Positions 27,548 to 33,816 of a stretch of DNA of 33,816 bases are shown one piece after another. Under the pieces are notes generated by a model, which was given only the letters and a program-made list of their open reading frames with translations, was not told where the DNA came from and did not search any database. Each line of letters starts with the position of its first letter. Within the stretch, counting starts at the first letter, position 1. The translations under genes and the position numbers were made by a program. The DNA is from Erythrobacter sp. (GTDB lineage: Bacteria; Pseudomonadota; Alphaproteobacteria; Sphingomonadales; Sphingomonadaceae). The stretch spans positions 1 through 33,816 of the forward strand of contig PNJY01000012.1 of the NCBI GenBank assembly GCA_013822125.1. The letters are read 5' to 3'.

Positions 27548-28240
27548 CTAGTTGGCGGCCGCGGCGGGCATCATCGCTACGGATTGCGGCTGGGGAAACG
27601 GCGGCGGATTTGCCCCCAGTGTGGCGAGATATCTGATCACTGCCGCGCGATCTTCAGGGCGGCGCATTCCGGCGAAAGTCATCTTGGTCCCGGGCATGGA
27701 CCGAGCAGGCGAGCCGAGGAATTCAAACAGCATTTCGTAGGTCCACCTGCCGCCATGGGACTGCATCGCGCTGGAATAGGTAAATCCCTGCTGGCTCGCG
27801 ACGTTCCTGCCAATGACGCCCCACAGGTTGGGTCCGATCCGGTCAGGCCCGCCAGATGTGAAATCATGGCAGCTCACACAAGCGCGGGCCTTGGCTTCGC
27901 CATCGGCCGCCCTGGCGTTTGCCAGAAGCGTGCCCAGATCGGGCGGCTGTTCGGGCTCAGCCTTGCCGGATGCGATCGCGGTCGGCTGCGGCGCTGTATC
28001 CTTCGTGTCGTGAAGATACGCGATCAGGCGATTTCGCTCGCCCTGATCTGCAAGATTACTCGGCCAGCCCCTCTGGACCGATTCCAGATCGACCGGAGGA
28101 ATATCTCCCTCGGGCGCATACGCCAGCCTGCCGGGATTGTCTTCGGGGAACAGTTCCCCGGCAAACCAGTTCAAACTCCAGATGAGCGTCAGACACCCTG
28201 TAACCGAGATGCCTGCGAGGAACCATCGCGACTTGGTCAT
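27548..28240 (-). CDS. Membrane-anchored cytochrome c (CycM-like)
   Basis: This 230-residue protein has one N-terminal membrane anchor (FLAGISVTGCLTLIWSLNWF) and a linker. The C-terminal class I cytochrome c domain has the haem motif C121-V-S-C-H125, GPNLWGVIGR and a probable axial methionine M187 in PGTKM. It should sit on the periplasmic face and feed electrons from the bc1 complex to the adjacent oxidase. It is the last gene of the operon, with its start two bases after the subunit IV stop. The 5' extension to 28375 is not used because it would overlap that gene. Confidence 0.88.
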   Translation of the reverse strand: MTKSRWFLAGISVTGCLTLIWSLNWFAGELFPEDNPGRLAYAPEGDIPPVDLESVQRGWPSNLADQGERNRLIAYLHDTKDTAPQPTAIASGKAEPEQPPDLGTLLANARAADGEAKARACVSCHDFTSGGPDRIGPNLWGVIGRNVASQQGFTYSSAMQSHGGRWTYEMLFEFLGSPARSMPGTKMTFAGMRRPEDRAAVIRYLATLGANPPPFPQPQSVAMMPAAAAN

Positions 28241-28242
28241 GG

Positions 28243-28602
28243 CTAACCTCCGCCGTCCATGAAGATTGCGCGGGTCCAGAAGATATAATCCGACTCGTAA
28301 ACCATGATGCGCACAAGCACGAGCAAGACAAGCGGCGGCACCAGAATGGCATAGACCAGCGATAGGCGCTCCCATGCCATATGCATGAAGATCGAAACGA
28401 TCAGCCCGGCCTTCAACAGCATGAAAGTGACGATCAGGAGCCAGCGCATGATGCCGTGGACCTCGAAATAATCGACCGCATAAGACATCGCGCTGAGCAC
28501 GAAGAGATAGCCCCAGACTTTCAGATACAGACCGATCGGATGCTGCTGCCCACTGTCATGAGCGGTGTCAGCTTGCGGCACCGAAGTCGTGTCGTGGCTC
28601 AT
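28243..28602 (-). CDS. Cytochrome c oxidase subunit IV family protein
   Basis: This 119-residue protein has a short polar N-terminus and three membrane helices (LYLKVWGYLFVLSAMSYAVDY, IMRWLLIVTFMLLKAGLIVS and LVYAILVPPLVLLVLVRIMV). This is typical of prokaryotic oxidase subunit IV, which supports CuB assembly and stability. The start at 28602 has a GGGGGAAA site and lies just inside the end of the subunit III gene. In gene order it follows the second subunit III-like gene. Confidence 0.85.
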   Translation of the reverse strand: MSHDTTSVPQADTAHDSGQQHPIGLYLKVWGYLFVLSAMSYAVDYFEVHGIMRWLLIVTFMLLKAGLIVSIFMHMAWERLSLVYAILVPPLVLLVLVRIMVYESDYIFWTRAIFMDGGG

Positions 28603-28615
28603 ATCCGTTTCCCCC

Positions 28616-29308
28616 TCACCACAGATAGAAGAACGCAAAAATGAAGACCCAGACGAGATCGACGAAGTGCCAGTAGAGCCCGCCGATCTCGACCGCCGAA
28701 TAATCCCCGCTCCTGTCATAATCGCCGCGAAACACCTTGTGCGCGATGATCAGCAGCATGATCACGCCGCAAGTCACATGGAAGCCGTGGAAGCCTGTGA
28801 TCATGAAAAAGCTTGCGCCGAACTGCGGCGCGCCCATCGGATTGCCCCATGGACGGACGCCTTCTTCGATGAGCTTGGTCCATTCGAACGCCTGCATGCC
28901 GACGAACATCGCGCCGAATAACGCGGTTGCGACCATCAGTGCCGCGGTTTTCTTGCGATCGCGGCGATAGCCGAAGTTCACCGCCATCGCCATCGTGCCG
29001 CTGGAACTGATCAGTACGAAAGTCATGATCGCGATCAGGATAAGGGGAATGGACTGGCCGCCGATCGTCAGCGCAAATACCTCGGCCGCATTGGGCCATG
29101 GCATCGTCGCCGAGGTGCGCATCGTCATGTAGGACGTGAGGAAGCAGGAAAATATGAATGTGTCGCTGAGCAGGAATATCCACATCATCGCCTTGCCCCA
29201 ATGGGTGTGGCGGAAGACTTCCTGATCGGCCGACCAGTCCTCTGTGACTTCGCGCAGCCCGGCCGTGATGTCGTCGGCTTGACCGCTCGTAGCTATTGCC
29301 TGCGACAT
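28616..29308 (-). CDS. Cytochrome c oxidase subunit III
   Basis: This 230-residue protein has helices and motifs of heme-copper oxidase subunit III: HWGKAMMWIFLLSDTFIFSC, MQAFEWTKLI, FFMITGFHGFHVTCGVIML and GLYWHFVDLVWVFIFAFFYLW. It is an intact full-length member. It is the downstream one of two subunit III-like genes in this operon and follows the other after 22 bases. The start ATG 29306-29308 is chosen over one 22 codons upstream because the extension overlaps the preceding gene. Confidence 0.92.
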   Translation of the reverse strand: MSQAIATSGQADDITAGLREVTEDWSADQEVFRHTHWGKAMMWIFLLSDTFIFSCFLTSYMTMRTSATMPWPNAAEVFALTIGGQSIPLILIAIMTFVLISSSGTMAMAVNFGYRRDRKKTAALMVATALFGAMFVGMQAFEWTKLIEEGVRPWGNPMGAPQFGASFFMITGFHGFHVTCGVIMLLIIAHKVFRGDYDRSGDYSAVEIGGLYWHFVDLVWVFIFAFFYLW

Positions 29309-29330
29309 GATGCGATCACCCCTCCATATT

Positions 29331-29972
29331 TCAGGTTGTAACCAGCAGCGCCACCAGAAGCGCCCAGACGCCAAGGAAAAAATGCCAATAGATGGCGCAG
29401 AGCCGGACGTTGCGGCGCACGCGCCGTTCTTCAGCGCCGCCGCTCATCAGCCCGACGGTGCGGCCGCATGCGAACAACCCGCCGGCAAGGTGCAGGCCGT
29501 GCGCAGCGGTCAGCAGATAGAAAAAAGCGTTTGCCGGATTGGCGGCCAGGAAAAAGCCTTGTGCCTGAAATTGGCGCCACAAGATCAGCTGACCGACAAG
29601 AAACGCAAGTCCCAGCAGTCCGCCCAGTTTGGTCATCGTTGCCATCCGCTCGTCGGCCCCGTCGCGAGCGGATAATCTGGCCAGTTCAAATGCCAGACTG
29701 CTGGCAACCAGAACACCGGTATTGATCCACAGCAACGCGGGTTCGGGCATGGCCACCCAGTCGCTGCCATCGATCCCGTGGTCCATCAGAGTATCCATTC
29801 CCTGACGGACAAGGTAGGCTGCGGCCATCAGGGTGAAGACGATCGTGGCAACGCCGAAATAGACATATACGCCGACAGTGACCGCATCAGGCCGATAATC
29901 CTGAGGATCGACCAATCCCCGATTGCCCGGGTTTTCCCAACTCTTTTCGGCAAGGCGGCTGAAAATGCTCAT
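29331..29972 (-). CDS. Second, divergent subunit III-like protein of cytochrome c oxidase
   Basis: This 213-residue membrane protein has the subunit III fold with five to six hydrophobic helices, but it is clearly different in sequence from its neighbour. It contains GVYVYFGVATIVFTLMAAAYLV, LLTAAHGLHLAGGL and AIYWHFFLGVWALLVALLV. The duplicated subunit III resembles the CoxO/CoxP pair of the Bradyrhizobium coxMNOP operon. It overlaps the subunit I gene by four bases (ATGA) and is co-translated. Confidence 0.85.
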   Translation of the reverse strand: MSIFSRLAEKSWENPGNRGLVDPQDYRPDAVTVGVYVYFGVATIVFTLMAAAYLVRQGMDTLMDHGIDGSDWVAMPEPALLWINTGVLVASSLAFELARLSARDGADERMATMTKLGGLLGLAFLVGQLILWRQFQAQGFFLAANPANAFFYLLTAAHGLHLAGGLFACGRTVGLMSGGAEERRVRRNVRLCAIYWHFFLGVWALLVALLVTT

Positions 29973-31687
29973 GCCGGTGGCTCGTTCTGGGGAATGAAGT
30001 CCCGCTCAGGCCGCGGGACGCTGTAATCGTATGCCCAGCGATAGACAGTCGGGAGCTTCGGCCCCCAGTTGCCGTGAACGGGCGGCGTATCGGGGGTTTG
30101 CCATTCGAGGCTCGCCGCGCCCCAGGGGTTGGGATCCGCTTTCGGGCCGCGGAACAGGCTCCAGATCATGTTGAAGAAGAACAGGCCCTGCGCCAGGAAC
30201 ACCACGATTGCCGCAATGGTGATCCCGGCATTCGCGAGTGCGACCGAATCCGGGATGAAGGCGGTCTCGCCAAGCGCGAAATAGCGCCGAGGCACACCCA
30301 GGATGCCGATATAATGCATCGGCATGTAGATCGCGTAAGTGCCCAGGAAGGTGAGCCAGAAGTGCATCTGGCCCAGCGTCTTGTTCCACATCCGCCCGGT
30401 CATCTTGGGATACCAGTGGTAAATCGCACCGAAAATCACCAGCACCGGCGAAACACCCATCACCATGTGGAAATGGCCAACCACGAAATAGGTATCCGAG
30501 AGCGGCACATCGACGCTGACATTGCCCAGGAAGAGCCCTGTCAGCCCGCCGTGTATGAACGTGAAGATAAAGGCGATCGCAAACAGCATCGGCACGCGCA
30601 AATGGATGTCGCCCCGCCAAAGGGTGAGCAACCAGTTATAGACCTTGATCGCTGTCGGGATCGCGATGACGAGCGTCGAGATTGCGAAGAAGAACCCGAA
30701 ATAGGGATTCATTCCGCTCACATACATATGGTGGGCCCAGACAAGGAAGCTCAGCCCGCCGATTATCACGATCGCCCAGACCATCATCCTGTAGCCGAAG
30801 ATGTTGCGCCGTGCATGGACGCTGATCAGGTCGGAAACGATGCCGAAGGCGGGTAGCGCTACGATATAGACTTCCGGATGCCCGAAGAACCAGAACAGGT
30901 GCTGGAACAGGATCGGATTCCCGCCCACCGTATCGGTGGTCTGTCCGAACGAAAACAGCGTCGGCATGAAAAAACTGGTGCCGGCCAGGTGATCGAGCAG
31001 CATCATGATCGCCGCAACGAACAGCGCCGGAAACGCGAGCAGGCCCATGATCGAGGCGGTGAAGATGCCCCACACGGAAAGTGGCATGCGCATCAGCGTC
31101 ATGCCCTTGCACCGCGCCTGCAGCACCGTGGTGACGTAATTGAGGCCGCCCATCGTGAAGGCAATGATGAAGATCGCCAGGCTGACCAGCATGGTGACGA
31201 TGCCCCACGAATAGCCGGGCGTCCCTTCGGTGATTGCCTGTGGCGGATAGAGCGTCCAGCCCGCGCCGGTGGGTCCGCCCGGAACGAAAAAGCCGATTAC
31301 CAGGACAATCACCGACAGCAGGTAGACCCAGTAACTCAGCATGTTGACGTAAGGGAACACCATGTCCCGCGCGCCGACCATGAGCGGTATGAGGTAATTG
31401 CCGAAGCCGCCGAGCAGGAGGGCAGTGAGCAGGTAAACGACCATGATCATGCCATGCATCGAAACATATTGCAGGTAGTTTTCAGGCTGAATCCACGGGA
31501 CCGACCCGGGAAACCCGAGCTGGAGCCGCATCAGCACCGAAAGCACCAATGCCACCAGGCCGATGGCGATGGCTGTCACTCCGTACTGGACCGCGATGAC
31601 CTTGTGATCCTGGCTCCAGACGTACTTCCCGATCCAGGTCTTGGGATGGTGAAGGGGCTTCAGGTCGTCAGCCAGCGTCGTCGCCAT
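29969..31687 (-). CDS. Cytochrome c oxidase subunit I
   Basis: This catalytic subunit reduces oxygen to water at a heme a3-CuB centre and pumps protons. The 572-residue protein has QYVSMHGMIMVV with a heme ligand histidine, WFFGHPEVYIVALPAFGIVS with a CuB ligand and the HPEVY glutamate/tyrosine of A1-type oxidases, HHMYVSGMN and FVVGHFHMVMGV with further heme ligands. Length and motifs are normal. It overlaps subunit II at its first base and the next gene by four bases, so it is the core of the operon. It corresponds to CoxN/CtaD. Confidence 0.96.
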   Translation of the reverse strand: MATTLADDLKPLHHPKTWIGKYVWSQDHKVIAVQYGVTAIAIGLVALVLSVLMRLQLGFPGSVPWIQPENYLQYVSMHGMIMVVYLLTALLLGGFGNYLIPLMVGARDMVFPYVNMLSYWVYLLSVIVLVIGFFVPGGPTGAGWTLYPPQAITEGTPGYSWGIVTMLVSLAIFIIAFTMGGLNYVTTVLQARCKGMTLMRMPLSVWGIFTASIMGLLAFPALFVAAIMMLLDHLAGTSFFMPTLFSFGQTTDTVGGNPILFQHLFWFFGHPEVYIVALPAFGIVSDLISVHARRNIFGYRMMVWAIVIIGGLSFLVWAHHMYVSGMNPYFGFFFAISTLVIAIPTAIKVYNWLLTLWRGDIHLRVPMLFAIAFIFTFIHGGLTGLFLGNVSVDVPLSDTYFVVGHFHMVMGVSPVLVIFGAIYHWYPKMTGRMWNKTLGQMHFWLTFLGTYAIYMPMHYIGILGVPRRYFALGETAFIPDSVALANAGITIAAIVVFLAQGLFFFNMIWSLFRGPKADPNPWGAASLEWQTPDTPPVHGNWGPKLPTVYRWAYDYSVPRPERDFIPQNEPPA

Positions 31688-32556
31688 TACGGATTGCTCC
31701 AGTTGTTTGTACCGATGCAGACGTCAGCAGTGGCGAACATCGCGTAGCGCGATGCCGGGCTGGCCTGAGCAAGAACTTCACCGAAAGTGATCTGCCCGGC
31801 TTGCCATTCGTCGAACGCCTCCTGATCCTCGACAACCACCGCACCGCGCATTTCGTGATGACCAACGCCGCAAAGCTCAGCGCAAAGGATCTCGAAATTT
31901 CCGGCGACCGTCGGCGTCATCCAGAAGTAGGTGACGATGCCGGGGACGAGATCCATCTTGGCGCGGAATTCGGGGACATAGAAATCGTGCAGCACATCCT
32001 TGGACCTGAGGACCATCTTCACCGGCTTGCCAACGGGAAGGTGCATCTCGCCCGCTTCCACAAGGATATCGTCGCGCCCGAACGGGTCGGTCGGGTCCAG
32101 ACCCAGGGTGTTTTCGGGCGTGATGTGCATCACTCCGGCTGCGCCCAGCACCCCGTCAGGACCTGGGTAGCGAAACGACCATTGCCACTGCTGGCCAACC
32201 GCCTCGACCATCGCGGCATCTTCCGGCACCGTCACATACTTGTCCCACGCCGTGAGGCCGGGCGCCAGCATTCCGATGATGCCGATGCCCGTCCAGAACG
32301 TCAGGCGTTTTTCGAGCGTTGCGTTTTCCGGCTCATAATGCGCCTTGTGACCGGGCCGGTGGCGGTAACGCCACACCGCGTTCGCCAGAAACAGGTTGAG
32401 CACCACGAACGCCAGCCCGCAAATCCACAGGGTAACGTCCAATGCGGAATCGATCGACGTCCAGTTGGACGCGATAGGCGTCTGCCACCAAGGACTGACG
32501 AGGTGGAACAGGACCGAACCCACCACCAATGCTGCAATGGCAATCGCCAAAGGCAT
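31687..32556 (-). CDS. Cytochrome c oxidase subunit II
   Basis: This 289-residue subunit accepts electrons from cytochrome c through the CuA centre. There are two N-terminal membrane helices and the aromatic patch VGQQWQWSFRYPG. The CuA ligands are H190, C225, E227, C229, H233 and M236 in CAELCGVGHHEMRG. Unlike the CoxM protein of Bradyrhizobium, no heme c domain is fused to it; the operon instead ends with a separate cytochrome c. It is the first gene, preceded by a strong GGAAGGGGAGG site. The promoter would be in 32557-32700 but was not pinned down. Confidence 0.95.
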   Translation of the reverse strand: MPLAIAIAALVVGSVLFHLVSPWWQTPIASNWTSIDSALDVTLWICGLAFVVLNLFLANAVWRYRHRPGHKAHYEPENATLEKRLTFWTGIGIIGMLAPGLTAWDKYVTVPEDAAMVEAVGQQWQWSFRYPGPDGVLGAAGVMHITPENTLGLDPTDPFGRDDILVEAGEMHLPVGKPVKMVLRSKDVLHDFYVPEFRAKMDLVPGIVTYFWMTPTVAGNFEILCAELCGVGHHEMRGAVVVEDQEAFDEWQAGQITFGEVLAQASPASRYAMFATADVCIGTNNWSNP

Positions 32557-33092
32557 AGGACCTCCCCTTCCTATACGCCGGCAGTCCTGCGCATTCTCAA
32601 TACAGGCTCCGACTCAAGCCGCAGGAATGTCATTCCAAATGAGGCGTATATGAATTTTTGATTCTCTGCAAAGCATTGGCTGGGGATGGGCAGGCCGCAC
32701 CAGGCCCGGGGTGCTCGTCAGTCGGGGGACGAAGGTTGCCGCCCCTGCCGTAACGACACCGCCCGGACCGTCAGCGGACAATCTTCGCGCGGCGCTCGGT
32801 TTAACCTGACCACATGGGCGCGGTCAGGGCTCTATCCCGCCGTGGGGCTAGGATCGAGCGGGAAAGAAAGCCGAAGCCTTCGCCATTCGTGGTCCTGTTC
32901 GGGTCGTTCGACCTGTTCGTGGAGGTCGTGGTGCTGCCGGAGATCGAGGCGGGGAACCTGTCAAGGACCGATATGGTTGATGTGATCGCCGCCCTTCGCC
33001 GTTGGGAGGAAGATGGCACTTGGGATCGGCCGGTATGAGTGGGACCTTTAGCTGTGAGGGATCGCACGCGCAATTGGCCGCGATAACTGGCG
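32557..33092. other. Sparsely coding spacer upstream of cox operon
   Basis: This spacer of over 500 bases should carry the cox promoter near its left end. It also holds one short frame with good codon use (32814-33038) described separately. No repeat, RNA gene or insertion sequence end was recognised. Other frames read as low-complexity Arg/Ser-rich sequence and are not credible. Confidence 0.5.
32814..33038 (+). CDS. Short hypothetical protein, possibly a gene remnant
   Basis: This 74-codon frame ends in TGA. Its third codon positions are strongly G/C-biased from PFVVLFGSFDLFVEVVVLPE through DMVDVIAALRRWEEDGTWDR, as in real genes of this genome. No family is recognised, there is no clear ribosome binding site, and the start may be wrong. 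It could be a small orphan protein or the remains of a larger one. Confidence 0.35.
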   Translation: MGAVRALSRRGARIERERKPKPSPFVVLFGSFDLFVEVVVLPEIEAGNLSRTDMVDVIAALRRWEEDGTWDRPV

Positions 33093-33689
33093 CTAGTCGG
33101 CAATTCTCTCGTTACCGATGAAGCCAAAACTTAAGCGCTCTTTCGTTGAGGCATACGCGACCACCGCTAACAGGTCTGAATAGCGCTCGACAAAGTCCGC
33201 GGGATTTTGCCCTTCGCGTGCCGGATCGAAGAGGATGCCGTTTCCCGAGATACGCAAGGCTGACCCCGGCGGAACACCAGCATGCACTTCGAGGGCCCTT
33301 GCGTAATCTTCCAAGGAGCCAAAGTCTCGGCGGTCAGGAAATCCTTCCCATAAACCTGTTTCCTTCAATCTGCTCTCAAAGGTTGCCAGCATCTGCGGGC
33401 GGGCTAACTCAGACGCAAAATCACTGTAAGCTGCGAACATTTCGCGATCTTCAAATGTGACGATTTCGTAGCCGGCGGCTTCCTTGATGCATGCAAAATG
33501 CTTCGTGGTCGCACCAGCCTTTGGCCCGATGACGATTTCGATGCTTTGCAGGTAATCCTCATACTTGACTGATACGCCCCTGGCATCGAGTCCGCATTCA
33601 ATTAGCCTATGCTCAATGACCTGTTCCTGACGTGGAGGCGGTTCTGGAGGCATCTCGATCATTAGAATGGATAGGCAGATTAGTGCCAA
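33093..33689 (-). CDS. Hypothetical protein with signal-like N-terminus
   Basis: This unrecognised protein of up to 198 residues reads from a TTG at 33689, with other possible starts at ATG 33662 or 33653. The N-terminus MALICLSILMIEM looks like a short signal or anchor, followed by a proline-rich stretch (PPEPPPRQEQ) and a globular part ending ERLSFGFIGNERIAD. Base composition is closer to AT-rich accessory DNA than to the core genes. The frame continues upstream to a TGA at 33759-33761 through a sequence reading VFLASCDR, resembling a lipoprotein lipobox. A damaged or misread 5' end is possible. Confidence 0.55.
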   Translation of the reverse strand: MALICLSILMIEMPPEPPPRQEQVIEHRLIECGLDARGVSVKYEDYLQSIEIVIGPKAGATTKHFACIKEAAGYEIVTFEDREMFAAYSDFASELARPQMLATFESRLKETGLWEGFPDRRDFGSLEDYARALEVHAGVPPGSALRISGNGILFDPAREGQNPADFVERYSDLLAVVAYASTKERLSFGFIGNERIAD

Positions 33690-33816
33690 GTTCGCAACGG
33701 CATCGTTCCCTGGAGCGCGGTCGCAACTGGCTAGAAATACGCTAGAGTACGCAAGCCGTCACCCGCCAGACACCCTTTGGCTGCTAGCTAGCGAATTGTT
33801 TTATAGGGTAAAAAAT

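Noticed and set aside
30074-31747. Long plus-strand frames opposite cox subunits I and II
   Set aside because: They are charged, low-hydrophobicity antisense readings of membrane protein genes, and no motifs are seen.

Overview
The window looks like a chromosomal segment from an alphaproteobacterium, most likely Sphingomonadales close to Erythrobacteraceae/Sphingomonadaceae. The evidence is high G+C, the neighbourhood yqeY-dnaG-rpoD / carA-carB-greA, an HTH-tagged RibB/RibA-like protein, a ligK-ligU-ligI block ordered as in Sphingobium SYK-6, and a REP-like palindrome encoding the peptide HPEPVEG inside carA. No database search was possible; names rest on motifs and gene order.

Bases 1-15975 are mostly core genome. 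On the minus strand lie gatB/yqeY-like, dnaG and the 5' part of rpoD (cut by the window edge). Divergent from them are carA, carB and greA. The carA-carB junction is disturbed. A REP-like hairpin sits in frame inside carA. A lower-GC DUF6680-like gene is coupled to the carA stop. After it comes a block of CTCTCCC/GAGAGGG repeats bracketing a DUF559 nuclease-like gene, and the first codons of carB appear on both sides of that block. Further on are a GNAT acetyltransferase, a DUF4170-like protein, a four-gene membrane cluster resembling E. coli yqjD-yqjE-yqjK, eno, ribH and an HTH-RibBA fusion.

Bases 15976-18904 hold a regulatory-looking intergenic region with three arm-4-arm palindromes, then ligK, ligU/galD and ligI. 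These are lower steps of the protocatechuate 4,5-cleavage pathway; the ring-opening genes are not in the window.

Bases 18918-26407 (minus) hold a seven-gene operon: a small HTH regulator followed by homologues of HyfB, HyfC, HyfE, HyfF, HyfG and HyfI. It looks like a membrane complex related to complex I and group 4 hydrogenases. The large subunit lacks the nickel-binding cysteines, so it should not be a hydrogenase; it resembles the 'Ehr' type of complex, whose reaction is not established.

Bases 26688-33816 hold a DUF2189 membrane protein, a cytochrome c oxidase operon (subunits II, I, two different subunit III, a subunit IV, and a membrane-anchored cytochrome c; minus strand), a sparsely coding stretch, and an unrecognised protein at the right edge.

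The strongest leads for new biology are the DUF559/CTCTCCC repeat unit in the car operon, the paired operator-like palindromes in front of the HTH-fused riboflavin enzyme, and the nickel-less Hyf-like complex with its own HTH regulator.
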